In this document: positions 13,441-28,300 of the stretch, one piece after another
Layout: the number at the start of each line of letters is the position of its first letter
How positions within the stretch are numbered: the first letter of the stretch is position 1
Source: Mixophyes australis
Lineage: Eukaryota; Chordata; Amphibia; Anura; Limnodynastidae
Reading direction: 5' to 3'
Length of the DNA: 64,000 nucleotides
Assembly (NCBI GenBank): GCA_036250195.1
Contig: JAVHZZ010000071.1
Coordinates: forward strand, 319,501 to 383,500
The notes under the pieces: generated by a model
The model's input: the letters and a program-made list of their open reading frames with translations, nothing else
Databases searched by the model: none
Told to the model about the DNA's origin: nothing
Translations under genes and position numbers: made by a program

Positions 13441-16400
13441 AGTAATATAGATTGCAGTTCCTATTTTTTGGGACTGCAGAAACAGTGAACGTAGTAATAT
13501 AGATTGCAGTTCCTATTTTTTTGGACTGCTTAAACAGTGAACGTAGTAATATAGATTGCAGTTCCTATTTTTTGGGACTGCAGAAACAGTGAAAGTAGTA
13601 ATATAGATTGCAGTTCCTATTTTTTGGGACTGCAGAAACAGTGAACGTAGTAATATAGATTGCAGTTCCTATTTTTTTGGACTGCTTAAACAGTGAACGT
13701 AGTAATATAGATTGCAGTTCTTTTTTTTTTGGACTGCTTAAACAGTAAACGTAGTAATATAGATTGCAGTTCTTTTTTTTTTGGACTGCTTAAACAGTGA
13801 ACGTAGTAATATAGATTGCAGTTCTTTTTTTTTTGGACTGCTTAAACAGTAAACGTAGTAATATAGATTGCAGTTCCTATTTTTTGGGACTGCAGAAACA
13901 GTGAAAGTAGTAATATAGATTGCAGTTCCTATTTTTTGGGACTGCAGAAACAGTGAACGTAGTAATATAGATTGCAGTTCCTATTTTTTTGGACTGCTTA
14001 AACAGTGAACGTAGTAATATAGATTGCAGTTCTTTTTTTTTTGGACTGCTTAAACAGTGAACGTAGTAATATAGATTGCAGTTCCTATTTTTTGGGACTG
14101 CAGAAACAGTGAACGTAGTAATATAGATTGCAGTTCCTATTTTTTGGGACTGCAGAAACAGTGAACGTAGTAATATAGATTGCAGTTCCTATTTTTTGGA
14201 CTGCTTCAACAGTGAAAGTAGTAATATAGATTGCAGTTCTTATTTTTTGGGACTGCAGAAACAGTGAACGTAGTAATATAGATTGCAGTTCCTATTTTTT
14301 TGGACTGCTTAAACAGTGAACGTAGTAATATAGATTGCAGTTCTTTTTTTTTTGGACTGCTTAAACAGTGAACGTAGTAATATAGATTGCAGTTCCTATT
14401 TTTTGGGACTGCAGAAACAGTGAACGTAGTAATATAGATTGCAGTTCCTATTTTTTGGGACTGCAGAAACAGTGAACGTAGTAATATAGATTGCAGTTCC
14501 TATTTTTTGGACTGCTTCAACAGTGAAAGTAGTAATATAGATTGCAGTTCCTATTTTTTGGGACTGCAGAAACAGTGAACGTAGTAATATAGATTGCAGT
14601 TCCTATTTTTTTGGACTGCTTAAACAGTGAACGTAGTAATATAGATTGCAGTTCTTTTTTTTTTGGACTGCTTAAACAGTGAACGTAGTAATATAGATTG
14701 CAGTTCCTATTTTTTGGGACTGCAGAAACAGTGAAAGTAGTAATATAGATTGCAGTTCCTATTTTTTGGGACTGCAGAAACAGTGAACGTAGTAATATAG
14801 ATTGCAGTTCCTATTTTTTTGGACTGCTTAAACAGTGAACGTAGTAATATAGATTGCAGTTCTTTTTTTTTTTGGACTGCTTAAACAGTGAACGTAGTAA
14901 TATAGATTGCAGTTCCTATTTTTTGGGACTGCAGAAACAGTGAACGTAGTAATATAGATTGCAGTTCCTATTTTTATGGACTGCAGAAACAGTGAACGTA
15001 GTAATATAGATTGCAGTTCCTATTTTTTAGACTGTTTCAACAGTGAAAGTAGTAATATAGATTGCAGTTCCTATTTTTTGGGACTGCAGAAACAGTGAAA
15101 GTAGTAATATAGATTGCAGTTCCTATTTTTTGGGACTGCAGAAACAGTGAACGTAGTAATATAGATTGCAGTTCCTATTTTTTTGGACTGCTTAAACAGT
15201 GAACGTAGTAATATAGATTGCAGTTCCTATTTTTTTGGACTGCTTAAACAGTGAACGTAGTAATATAGATTGCAGTTCTTTTTTTTTTGGACTGCTTAAA
15301 CTGTGAACGTAGTAATATAGATTGCAGTTCCTATTTTTTGGGACTGCAGAAACAGTGAAAGTAGTAATATAGATTGCAGTTCCTATTTTTTGGGACTGCA
15401 GAAACAGTGAACGTAGTAATATAGATTGCAGTTCCTATTTTTTTGGACTGCTTAAACAGTGAACGTAGTAATATAGATTGCAGTTCTTTTTTTTTTTGGA
15501 CTGCTTAAACAGTGAACGTAGTAATATAGATTGCAGTTCCTATTTTTTGGGACTGCAGAAATAGTGAACGTAGTAATATAGATTGCAGTTCCTATTTTTT
15601 GGGACTGCAGAAACAGTGAACGTAGTAATATAGATTGCAGTTCCTATTTTTTGGACTGTTTCAACAGTGAAAGTAGTAATATAGATTGCAGTTCCTATTT
15701 TTTGGGACTGCAGAAACAGTGAAAGTAGTAATATAGATTGCAGTTCCTATTTTTTGGGACTGCAGAAACAGTGAACGTAGTAATATAGATTGCAGTTCCT
15801 ATTTTTTGGACTGCTGAAACAGTGAATGTAGTAATATAGATTGCAGTTCCTATTTTTTTGGACTGCACAAACAGTGAACGTAGTAATATAGATTGCAGTT
15901 CCTATTTTTTGGGACTGCAGAAACAGTGAACGTAGTAATATAGATTGCAGTTCCTATTTTTTGGACTGCTGAAACAGTGAATGTAGTAATATAGATTGCA
16001 GTTCCTATTTTTTGGGACTGCAGAAACAGTGAACGTAGTAATATAGATTGCAGTTCCTATTTTTTGGGACTGCAGAAACAGTGAACGTAGTAATATAGAT
16101 TGCAGTTCCTATTTTTTGGACTGCTTCAACAGTGAAAGTAGTAATATAGATTGCAGTTCCTATTTTTTGGGACTGCAGAAACAGTGAACGTAGTAATATA
16201 GATTGCAGTTCCTATTTTTTTGGACTGCTTAAACAGTGAACGTAGTAATATAGATTGCAGTTCTTTTTTTTTTGGACTGCTTAAACAGTGAACGTAGTAA
16301 TATAGATTGCAGTTCCTATTTTTTGGGACTGCAGAAACAGTGAACGTAGTAATATAGATTGCAGTTCCTATTTTTTGGGACTGCAGAAACAGTGAACGTA

Positions 16401-16799
16401 GTAATATAGATTGCAGTTCCTATTTTTATGGACTGCAGAAACAGTGAACGTAGTAATATAGATTGCAGTTCCTATTTTTTTGGACTGCTTAAACAGTGAA
16501 CGTAGTAATATAGATTGCAGTTCTTTTTTTTTTGGACTGCTTAAACAGTGAACGTAGTAATATAGATTGCAGTTCCTATTTTTTGGGACTGCAGAAACAG
16601 TGAAAGTAGTAATATAGATTGCAGTTCCTATTTTTTGGGACTGCAGAAACAGTGAACGTAGTAATATAGATTGCAGTTCCTATTTTTTTGGACTGCTTAA
16701 ACAGTGAATGTAGTAATATAGATTGCAGTTCTTTTTTTTTTGGACTGCTTAAACAGTGAACGTAGTAATATAGATTGCAGTTCCTATTTTTTGGGACTG

Positions 16800-19700
16800 C
16801 AGAAACAGTGAAAGTAGTAATATAGATTGCAGTTCCTATTTTTTGGGACTGCAGAAACAGTGAACGTAGTAATATAGATTGCAGTTCCCATTTTTTTGGA
16901 CTGCTTAAACAGTGAACGTAGTAATATAGATTGCAGTTCTTTTTTTTTTGGACTGCTTAAACAGTGAACGTAGTAATATAGATTGCAGTTCCTATTTTTT
17001 GGGACTGCAGAAACAGTGAATGTAGTAATATAGATTGCAGTTCCTATTTTTTGGGACTGATTCAACAGTGAAAGTAGTAATATAGATTGCAGTTCCTATT
17101 TTTTGGGACTGCAGAAACAGTGAACGTAGTAATATAGATTGCAGTTCCTATTTTTTTGGACTGCTTAAACAGTGAACGTAGTAATATAGATTGCAGTTCT
17201 TTTTTTTTTGGACTGCTTAAACAGTGAACGTAGTAATATAGATTGCAGTTCCTATTTTTTGGGACTGCAGAAACAGTGAACGTAGTAATATAGATTGCAG
17301 TTCCTATTTTTTTGGACTGCTTAAACAGTGAACGTAGTAATATAGATTGCAGTTCTTTTTTTTTGGACTGCTTAAACAGTGAACGTAGTAATATAGATTG
17401 CAGTTCCTATTTTTTGGGACTGCAGAAACAGTGAACGTAGTAATATAGATTGCAGTTCCTATTTTTTGGGACTGCAGAAACAGTGAACGTAGTAATATAG
17501 ATTGCAGTTCCTATTTTTTGGACTGTTTCAACAGTGAAAGTAGTAATATAGATTGCAGTTCCTATTTTTTGGGACTGCAGAAACAGTGAAAGTAGTAATA
17601 TAGATTGCAGTTCCTATTTTTTGGGACTGCAGAAACAGTGAACGTAGTAATATAGATTGCAGTTCCTATTTTTTGGACTGCTGAAACAGTGAATGTAGTA
17701 ATATAGATTGCAGTTCCTATTTTTTTGGACTGCACAAACAGTGAACATAGTAATATAGATTGCAGTTCCTATTTTTTGGGACTGCAGAAACAGTGAACGT
17801 AGTAATATAGATTGCAGTTCCTATTTTTTGGACTGCTGAAACAGTGAATGTAGTAATATAGATTGCAGTTCCTATTTTTTGGGACTGCAGAAACAGTGAA
17901 CGTAGTAATATAGATTGCAGTTCCTATTTTTTGGGACTGCAGAAACAGTGAACGTAGTAATATAGATTGCAGTTCCTATTTTTTGGACTGCTTCAACAGT
18001 GAAAGTAGTAATATAGATTGCAGTTCCTATTTTTTGGGACTGCAGAAACAGTGAACGTAGTAATAGAGATTGCAGTTCCTATTTTTTTGGACTGCTTAAA
18101 CAGTGAACGTAGTAATATAGATTGCAGTTCTTTTTTTTTTGGACTGCTTAAACAGTGAACGTAGTAATATAGATTGCAGTTCCTATTTTTTGGGACTGCA
18201 GAAACAGTGAATGTAGTAATATAGATTGCAGTTCCTATTTTTTTGGACTGCACAAACAGTGAACATAGTAATATAGATTGCAGTTCCTATTTTTTGGGAC
18301 TGCAGAAACAGTGAACGTAGTAATATAGATTGCAGTTCCTATTTTTTGGACTGCTGAAACAGTGAATGTAGTAATATAGATTGCAGTTCCTATTTTTTGG
18401 GACTGCAGAAACAGTGAACGTAGTAATATAGATTGCAGTTCCTATTTTTTGGGACTGCAGAAACAGTGAACGTAGTAATATAGATTGCAGTTCCTATTTT
18501 TTGGACTGCTTCAACAGTGAAAGTAGTAATATAGATTGCAGTTCCTATTTTTTGGGACTGCAGAAACAGTGAACGTAGTAATAGAGATTGCAGTTCCTAT
18601 TTTTTTGGACTGCTTAAACAGTGAACGTAGTAATATAGATTGCAGTTCTTTTTTTTTTGGACTGCTTAAACAGTGAACGTAGTAATATAGATTGCAGTTC
18701 CTATTTTTTGGGACTGCAGAAACAGTGAACGTAGTAATATAGATTGCAGTTCCTATTTTTTTGGACTGCTTAAACAGTGAACGTAGTAATATAGATTGCA
18801 GTTCTTTTTTTTTTGGACTGCTTAAACAGTGAACGTAGTAATATAGATTGCAGTTCCTATTTTTTGGGACTGCAGAAACAGTGAAAGTAGTAATATAGAT
18901 TGCAGTTCCTATTTTTTGGGACTGCAGAAACAGTGAACGTAGTAATATAGATTGCAGTTCCTATTTTTTTGGACTGCTTAAACAGTGAACGTAGTAATAT
19001 AGATTGCAGTTCTTTTTTTTTTGGACTGCTTAAACAGTGAACGTAGTAATATAGATTGCAGTTCCTATTTTTTGGGACTGCAGAAACAGTGAACGTAGTA
19101 ATATAGATTGCAGTTCCTATTTTTTGGGACTGCAGAAACAGTGAACGTAGTAATATAGATTGCAGTTCCTATTTTTTGGACTGCTTCAACAGTGAAAGTA
19201 GTAATATAGATTGCAGTTCCTATTTTTTGGGACTGCAGAAACAGTGAACGTAGTAATATAGATTGCAGTTCCTATTTTTTGGGACTGCTTAAACAGTGAA
19301 CGTAGTAATATAGATTGCAGTTCCTATTTTTTGGGACTGCAGAAACAGTGAACGTAGTAATATAGATTGCAGTTCCTATTTTTTGGACTGCTTCAACAGT
19401 GAAAGTAGTAATATAGATTGCAGTTCCTATTTTTTGGGACTGCAGAAACAGTGAACGTAGTAATATAGATTGCAGTTCCTATTTTTTGGGACTGCAGAAA
19501 CAGTGAACGTAGTAATATAGATTGCAGTTCCTATTTTTTGGACTGTTTCAACAGTGAAAGTAGTAATATAGATTGCAGTTCCTATTTTTTGGGACTGCAG
19601 AAACAGTGAAAGTAGTAATATAGATTGCAGTTCCTATTTTTTGGGACTGCAGAAACAGTGAACGTAGTAATATAGATTGCAGTTCCTATTTTTTGGACTG

Positions 19701-22700
19701 CTTCAACAGTGAAAGTAGTAATATAGATTGCAGTTCCTATTTTTTGGGACTGCAGAAACAGTGAACGTACTAATATAGATTGCAGTTCCTATTTTTTTGG
19801 ACTGCTTAAACAGTGAACGTAGTAATATAGATTGCAGTTCTTTTTTTTTTGGACTGCTTAAACAGTGAACGTAGTAATATAGATTGCAGTTCCTATTTTT
19901 TGGGACTGCAGAAACAGTGAAAGTAGTAATATAGATTGCAGTTCCTATTTTTTGGGACTGCAGAAACAGTGAACGTAGTAATATAGATTGCAGTTCCTAT
20001 TTTTTTGGACTGCTTAAACAGTAAACATAGTAATATAGATTGCAGTTCTTTTTTTTTTGGACTGCTTAAACAGTGAACGTAGTAATATAGATTGCAGTTC
20101 CTATTTTTTGGGACTGCAGAAACAGTGAAAGTAGTAATATAGATTGCAGTTCCTATTTTTTGGGACTGCAGAAACAGTGAACGTAGTAATATAGATTGCA
20201 GTTCCTATTTTTTTGGACTGCTTAAACAGTGAACGTAGTAATATAGATTGCAGTTCTTTTTTTTTTGGACTGCAGAAACAGTGAACGTAGTAATATAGAT
20301 TGCAGTTCCTATTTTTTTGGACTGCTTAAACAGTGAACGTAGTAATATAGATTGCAGTTCCTATTTTTTGGGACTGCAGAAACAGTGAACGTAGTAATAT
20401 AGATTGCAGTTCCTATTTTTTGGGACTGCAGAAACAGTGAACGTAGTAATATAGATTGCAGTTCCTATTTTTTGGACTGCTTCAACAGTGAAAGTAGTAA
20501 TATAGATTGCAGTTCCTATTTTTTGGGACTGCAGAAACAGTGAAAGTAGTAATATAGATTGCAGTTCCTATTTTTTGGGACTGCAGAAACAGTGAACGTA
20601 GTAATATAGATTGCAGTTCCTATTTTTTTGGACTGCTTAAACAGTGAACGTAGTAATATAGATTGCAGTTCTTTTTTTTTTGGACTGCTTAAACAGTGAA
20701 CGTAGTAATATAGATTGCAGTTCCTATTTTTTGGGACTGCAGAAACAGTGAAAGTAGTAATATAGATTGCAGTTCCTATTTTTTGGGACTGCAGAAATAG
20801 TGAACGTAGTAATATAGATTGCAGTTCCTATTTTTTTGGACTGCTTAAACAGTGAACGTAGTAATATAGATTGCAGTTCCTATTTTTTTGGACTGCTTAA
20901 ACAGTGAACGTAGTAATATAGATTGCAGTTCTTTTTTTTTTGGACTGCTTAAACAGTGAACGTAGTAATATAGATTGCAGTTCCTATTTTTTGGGACTGC
21001 AGAAACAGTGAAAGTAGTAATATAGATTGCAGTTCCTATTTTTTGGGACTGCAGAAACAGTGAACGTAGTAATATAGATTGCAGTTCCTATTTTTTTGGA
21101 CTGCTTCAACAGTGAACGTAGTAATATAGATTGCAGTTCTTTTTTTTTTGGACTGCTTAAACAGTGAACGTAGTAATATAGATTGCAGTTCCTATTTTTT
21201 GGGACTGCAGAAATAGTGAACGTAGTAATATAGATTGCAGTTCCTATTTTTTTGGACTGCTTAAACAGTGAACGTAGTAATATAGATTGCAGTTCTTTTT
21301 TTTTTGGACTGCTTAAACAGTGAACGTAGTAATATAGATTGCAGTTCCTATTTTTTGGGACTGCAGAAACAGTGAACGTAGTAATATAGATTGCAGTTCC
21401 TATTTTTTGGGACTGCAGAAACAGTGAACGTAGTAATATAGATTGCAGTTCCTATTTTTTGGACTGCTTCAACAGTGAAAGTAGTAATATAGATTGCAGT
21501 TCCTATTTTTTGGGACTGCAGAAACAGTGAACGTAGTAATATAGATTGCAGTTCCTATTTTTTTGGACTGCTTAAACAGTGAACGTAGTAATATAGATTG
21601 CAGTTCCTATTTTTTGGGACTGCACAAACAGTGAACGTAGTAATATAGATTGCAGTTCCTATTTTTTGGGACTGCAGAAACAGTGAACGTAGTAATATAG
21701 ATTGCAGTTCCTATTTTTTGGACTGCTGAAACAGTGAATGTAGTGATATAGATTGCAGTTCCTATTTTTTGGGACTGCAGAAACAGTGAACGTAGTAATA
21801 TAGATTGCAGTTCCTATTTTTTGGGACTGCAGTAACAGTGAATGTAGTAATATAGATTGCAGTTCCTATTTTTTGGACTGCTTCAACAGTGAAAGTAGTA
21901 ATATAGATTGCAGTTCCTATTTTTTGGGACTGCAGAAACAGTGAACGTAGTAAAATAGATTGCAGTTCCTTTTTTTTTGGACTGCTTAAACAGTGAACGT
22001 AGTAATATAGATTGCAGTTCCTATTTTTTGGGACTGCAGAAACAGTGAACGTAGTAATATAGATTGCAGTTCCTATTTTTTGGGACTGCAGAAACAGTGA
22101 ACGTAGTAATATAGATTGCAGTTCCTATTTTTTTGGACTGCTTAAACAGTGAACGTAGTAATATAGATTGCAGTTCCTATTTTTTTGGACTGCTTAAACA
22201 GTGAACGTAGTAATATAGATTGCAGTTCTTTTTTTTTTGGACTGCTTAAACAGTGAACGTAGTAATATAGATTGCAGTTCCTATTTTTTGCGACTGCAGA
22301 AACAGTGAAAGTAGTAATATAGATTGCAGTTCCTATTTTTTGGGACTGCAGAAACAGTGAACGTAGTAATATAGATTGCAGTTCTTTTTTTTTTGGACTG
22401 CTTAAACAGTGAACGTAGTAATATAGATTGCAGTTCCTATTTTTTGGGACTGCAGAAACAGTGAACGTAGTAATATAGATTGCAGTTCCTATTTTTTGGG
22501 ACTGCAGAAACAGTGAACGTAGTAATATAGATTGCAGTTCCTATTTTTTGGACTGTTTCAACAGTGAAAGTAGTAATATAGATTGCAGTTCCTATTTTTT
22601 GGGACTGCAGAAACAGTGAAAGTAGTAATATAGATTGCAGTTCCTATTTTTTGGGACTGCAGAAACAGTGAACGTAGTAATATAGATTGCAGTTCCTATT

Positions 22701-25700
22701 TTTTGGACTGCTGAAACAGTGAATGTAGTAATATAGATTGCAGTTCCTATTTTTTTGGACTGCACAAACAGTGAACGTAGTAATATAGATTGCAGTTCCT
22801 ATTTTTTGGGACTGCAGAAACAGTGAACGTAGTAATATAGATTGCAGTTCCTATTTTTTGGACTGCTGAAACAGTGAATGTAGTAATATAGATTGCAGTT
22901 CCTATTTTTTGGGACTGCAGAAACAGTGAACGTAGTAATATAGATTGCAGTTCCTATTTTTTGGGACTGCAGAAACAGTGAACGTAGTAATATAGATTGC
23001 AGTTCCTATTTTTTGGACTGCTTCAACAGTGAAAGTAGTAATATAGATTGCAGTTCCTATTTTTTGGGACTGCCGAAACAGTGAACGTAGTAATATAGAT
23101 TGCAGTTCCTATTTTTTTGGACTGCTTAAACAGTGAACGTAGTAATATAGATTGCAGTTCTTTTTTTTTTGGACTGCTTAAACAGTAAACGTAGTAATAT
23201 AGATTGCAGTTCTTTTTTTTTTGGACTGCTTAAACAGTGAACGTAGTAATATAGATTGCAGTTCCTATTTTTTGGGACTGCAGAAACAGTGAAAGTAGTA
23301 ATATAGATTGCAGTTCCTATTTTTTGGGACTGCAGAAACAGTGAACGTAGTAATATAGATTGCAGTTCCTATTTTTTTGGACTGCTTAAACAGTGAACGT
23401 AGTAATATAGATTGCAGTTCTTTTTTTTTTGGACTGCTTAAACAGTGAACGTAGTAATATAGATTGCAGTTCCTATTTTTTGGGACTGCAGAAACAGTGA
23501 AAGTAGTAATATAGATTGCAGTTCCTATTTTTTGGGACTGCAGAAACAGTGAACGTAGTAATATAGATTGCAGTTCCCATTTTTTTGGACTGCTTAAACA
23601 GTGAACGTAGTAATATAGATTGCAGTTCTTTTTTTTTTGGACTGCTTAAACAGTGAACGTAGTAATATAGATTGCAGTTCCTATTTTTTGGGACTGCAGA
23701 AACAGTGAACGTAGTAATATAGATTGCAGTTCCTATTTTTTGGGACTGCAGAAACAGTGAATGTAGTAATATAGATTGCAGTTCCTATTTTTTGGGACTG
23801 CTTCAACAGTGAAAGTAGTAATATAGATTGCAGTTCCTATTTTTTGGGACTGCAGAAACAGTGAACGTAGTAATATAGATTGCAGTTCCTATTTTTTTGG
23901 ACTGCTTAAACAGTGAACGTAGTAATTTAGATTGCAGTTCTTTTTTTTTTGGACTGCTTAAACAGTGAACGTAGTAATATAGATTGCAGTTCCTATTTTT
24001 TGGGACTGCAGAAACAGTGAAAGTAGTAATATAGATTGCAGTTCCTATTTTTTGGGACTGCAGAAACAGTGAACGTAGTAATATAGATTGCAGTTCCTAT
24101 TTTTTTGGACTGCTTAAACAGTGAACGTAGTAATATAGATTGCAGTTCTTTTTTTTTTGGACTGCTTAAACAGTGAACGTAGTAATATAGATTGCAGTTC
24201 CTATTTTTTGGGACTGCAGAAACAGTGAACGTAGTAATATAGATTGCAGTTCCTATTTTTTGGGACTGCAGAAACAGTGAACGTAGTAATATAGATTGCA
24301 GTTCCTATTTTTTGGACTGTTTCAACAGTGAAAGTAGTAATATAGATTGCAGTTCCTATTTTTTGGGACTGCAGAAACAGTGAAAGTAGTAATATAGATT
24401 GCAGTTCCTATTTTTTGGGACTGCAGAAACAGTGAACGTAGTAATATAGATTGCAGTTCCTATTTTTTGGACTGCTGAAACAGTGAATGTAGTAATATAG
24501 ATTGCAGTTCCTATTTTTTTGGACTGCACAAACAGTGAACGTAGTAATATAGATTGCAGTTCCTATTTTTTGGGACTGCAGAAACAGTGAACGTAGTAAT
24601 ATAGATTGCAGTTCCTATTTTTTGGACTGCTGAAACAGTGAATGTAGTAATATAGATTGCAGTTCCTATTTTTTGGGACTGCAGAAACAGTGAACGTAGT
24701 AATATAGATTGCAGTTCCTATTTTTTGGGACTGCAGAAACAGTGAACGTAGTAATATAGATTGCAGTTCCTATTTTTTGGACTGCTTCAACAGTGAAAGT
24801 AGTAATATAGATTGCAGTTCCTATTTTTTGGGACTGCAGAAACAGTGAACGTAGTAATAGAGATTGCAGTTCCTATTTTTTTCAACTGCTTAAACAGTGA
24901 ACGTAGTAATATAGATTGCAGTTCTTTTTTTTTTGGACTGCTTAAACAGTGAACGTAGTAATATAGATTGCAGTTCCTATTTTTTGGGACTGCAGAAACA
25001 GTGAAAGTAGTAATATAGATTGTAGTTCCTATTTTTTGGGACTGCAGAAACAGTGAACGTAGTAATATAGATTGCAGTTCCTATTTTTTTGGACTGCTTA
25101 AACAGTGAACGTAGTAATATAGATTGCAGTTCTTTTTTTTTTGGACTGCTTAAACAGTGAACGTAGTAATATAGATTGCAGTTCCTATTTTTTGGGACTG
25201 CAGAAACAGTGAAAGTAGTAATATAGATTGCAGTTCCTATTTTTTGGGACTGCAGAAACAGTGAACGTAGTAATATAGATTGCAGTTCCTATTTTTTTGG
25301 ACTGCTTAAACAGTGAACGTAGTAATATAGATTGCAGTTCTTTTTTTTTTGGACTGCTTAAACAGTGAACGTAGTAATATAGATTGCAGTTCCTATTTTT
25401 TGGGACTGCAGAAACAGTGAACGTAGTAATATAGATTGCAGTTCCTATTTTTTGGGACTGCAGAAACAGTGAACGTAGTAATATAGATTGCAGTTCCTAT
25501 TTTTTGGACTGCTTCAACAGTGAAAGTAGTAATATAGATTGCAGTTCCTATTTTTTGGGACTGCAGAAACAGTGAACGTAGTAATATAGATTGCAGTTCC
25601 TATTTTTTGGGACTGCTTAAACAGTGAACGTAGTAATATAGATTGCAGTTCCTATTTTTTGGGACTGCAGAAACAGTGAACGTAGTAATATAGATTGCAG

Positions 25701-28300
25701 TTCCTATTTTTTGGACTGCTTCAACAGTGAAAGTAGTAATATAGATTGCAGTTCCTATTTTTTGGGACTGCAGAAACAGTGAACGTAGTAATATAGATTG
25801 CAGTTCCTATTTTTTGGGACTGCAGAAACAGTGAACGTAGTAATATAGATTGCAGTTCCTATTTTTTGGACTGTTTCAACAGTGAAAGTAGTAATATAGA
25901 TTGCAGTTCCTATTTTTTGGGACTGCAGAAACAGTGAAAGTAGTAATATAGATTGCAGTTCCTATTTTTTGGGACTGCAGAAACAGTGAACGTAGTAATA
26001 TAGATTGCAGTTCCTATTTTTTGGACTGCTTCAACAGTGAAAGTAGTAATATAGATTGCAGTTCCTATTTTTTGGGACTGCAGAAACAGTGAACGTACTA
26101 ATATAGATTGCAGTTCCTATTTTTTTGGACTGCTTAAACAGTGAACGTAGTAATATAGATTGCAGTTCTTTTTTTTTTGGACTGCTTAAACAGTGAACGT
26201 AGTAATATAGATTGCAGTTCCTATTTTTTGGGACTGCAGAAACAGTGAAAGTAGTAATTTAGATTGCAGTTCCTATTTTTTGGGACTGCAGAAACAGTGA
26301 ACGTAGTAATATAGATTGCAGTTCCTATTTTTTTGGACTGCTTAAACAGTAAACATAGTAATATAGATTGCAGTTCTTTTTTTTTTGGACTGCTTAAACA
26401 GTGAACGTAGTAATATAGATTGCAGTTCCTATTTTTTGGGACTGCAGAAACAGTGAAAGTAGTAATATAGATTGCAGTTCCTATTTTTTGGGACTGCAGA
26501 AACAGTGAACGTAGTAATATAGATTGCAGTTCCTATTTTTTTGGACTGCTTAAACAGTGAACGTAGTAATATAGATTGCAGTTCTTTTTTTTTTGGACTG
26601 CAGAAACAGTGAACGTAGTAATATAGATTGCAGTTCCTATTTTTTTGGACTGCTTAAACAGTGAACGTAGTAATATAGATTGCAGTTCCTATTTTTTGGG
26701 ACTGCAGAAACAGTGAACGTAGTAATATAGATTGCAGTTCCTATTTTTTGGGACTGCAGAAACAGTGAACGTAGTAATATAGATTGCAGTTCCTATTTTT
26801 TGGACTGCTTCAACAGTGAAAGTAGTAATATAGATTGCAGTTCCTATTTTTTGGGACTGCAGAAACAGTGAAAGTAGTAATATAGATTGCAGTTCCTATT
26901 TTTTGGGACTGCAGAAACAGTGAACGTAGTAATATAGATTGCAGTTCCTATTTTTTTGGACTGCTTAAACAGTGAACGTAGTAATATAGATTGCAGTTCT
27001 TTTTTTTTTGGACTGCTTAAACAGTGAACGTAGTAATATAGATTGCAGTTCCTATTTTTTGGGACTGCAGAAACAGTGAAAGTAGTAATATAGATTGCAG
27101 TTCCTATTTTTTGGGACTGCAGAAATAGTGAACGTAGTAATATAGATTGCAGTTCCTATTTTTTTGGACTGCTTAAACAGTGAACGTAGTAATATAGATT
27201 GCAGTTCCTATTTTTTTGGACTGCTTAAACAGTGAACGTAGTAATATAGATTGCAGTTCTTTTTTTTTTGGACTGCTTAAACAGTGAACGTAGTAATATA
27301 GATTGCAGTTCCTATTTTTTGGGACTGCAGAAACAGTGAAAGTAGTAATATAGATTGCAGTTCCTATTTTTTGGGACTGCAGAAACAGTGAACGTAGTAA
27401 TATAGATTGCAGTTCCTATTTTTTTGGACTGCTTAAACAGTGAACGTAGTAATATAGATTGCAGTTCTTTTTTTTTTGGACTGCTTAAACAGTGAACGTA
27501 GTAATATAGATTGCAGTTCCTATTTTTTGGGACTGCAGAAACAGTGAACGTAGTAATATAGATTGCAGTTCCTATTTTTTGGGACTGCAGAAACAGTGAA
27601 CGTAGTAATATAGATTGCAGTTCCTATTTTTTGGACTGCTTCAACAGTGAAAGTAGTAATATAGATTGCAGTTCCTATTTTTTGGGACTGCAGAAACAGT
27701 GAACGTAGTAATATAGATTGCAGTTCCTATTTTTTTGGACTGCTTAAACAGTGAACGTAGTAATATAGATTGCAGTTCCTATTTTTTGGGACTGCACAAA
27801 CAGTGAACGTAGTAATATAGATTGCAGTTCCTATTTTTTGGGACTGCAGAAACAGTGAACGTAGTAATATAGATTGCAGTTCCTATTTTTTGGACTGCTG
27901 AAACAGTGAATGTAGTAATATAGATTGCAGTTCCTATTTTTTGGGACTGCAGAAACAGTGAACGTAGTAATATAGATTGCAGTTCCTATTTTTTGGGACT
28001 GCAGTAACAGTGAATGTAGTAATATAGATTGCAGTTCCTATTTTTTGGACTGCTTCAACAGTGAAAGTAGTAATATAGATTGCAGTTCCTATTTTTTGGG
28101 ACTGCAGAAACAGTGAACGTAGTAATATAGATTGCAGTTCCTTTTTTTTTGGACTGCTTAAACAGTGAACGTAGTAATATAGATTGCAGTTCCTATTTTT
28201 TGGGACTGCAGAAACAGTGAACGTAGTAATATAGATTGCAGTTCCTATTTTTTGGGACTGCAGAAACAGTGAACGTAGTAATATAGATTGCAGTTCCTAT
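16800..28300. repeat. About 5-kb block duplicated at 6.2-6.8 kb offset inside the array
   Basis: Private variants in about 16.8-22.1 kb recur in order in about 23.5-28.3 kb. CAGTTCCCATTTT is at 16,885 and 23,574. The TTTCAA core is at 17,521 and 24,315. GTGAACGTACTAAT is at 19,761 and 26,089 (offset 6,328). GTAAACATAG is at 20,021 and 26,349. GCAGAAATAG is at 20,791 and 27,119. GCAGTAACAG is at 21,829 and 28,001 (offset 6,172). Offset changes are whole monomers, so copies differ by gain or loss of monomers, including the 518-bp duplication present only in the first block. Confidence 0.85.
17697..18735. repeat. 518-bp (10-monomer) tandem duplication inside the array
   Basis: Two adjacent blocks share private variants at an offset of 518 bp: GTGAACATAG at 17,741 and 18,259, and TAATAGAGATT at 18,061 and 18,579. 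The order of monomer classes between them is identical. This is the shortest recent duplication I could anchor in the array. Confidence 0.85.

Noticed and set aside
16784..18253. Minus-strand open frames of 86-93 codons inside the satellite (also 37,633-37,875)
   Set aside because: They are the 51-52 bp monomer translated. The peptide repeats with the monomer period and shifts frame with each 52-bp unit; there is no domain or start context.
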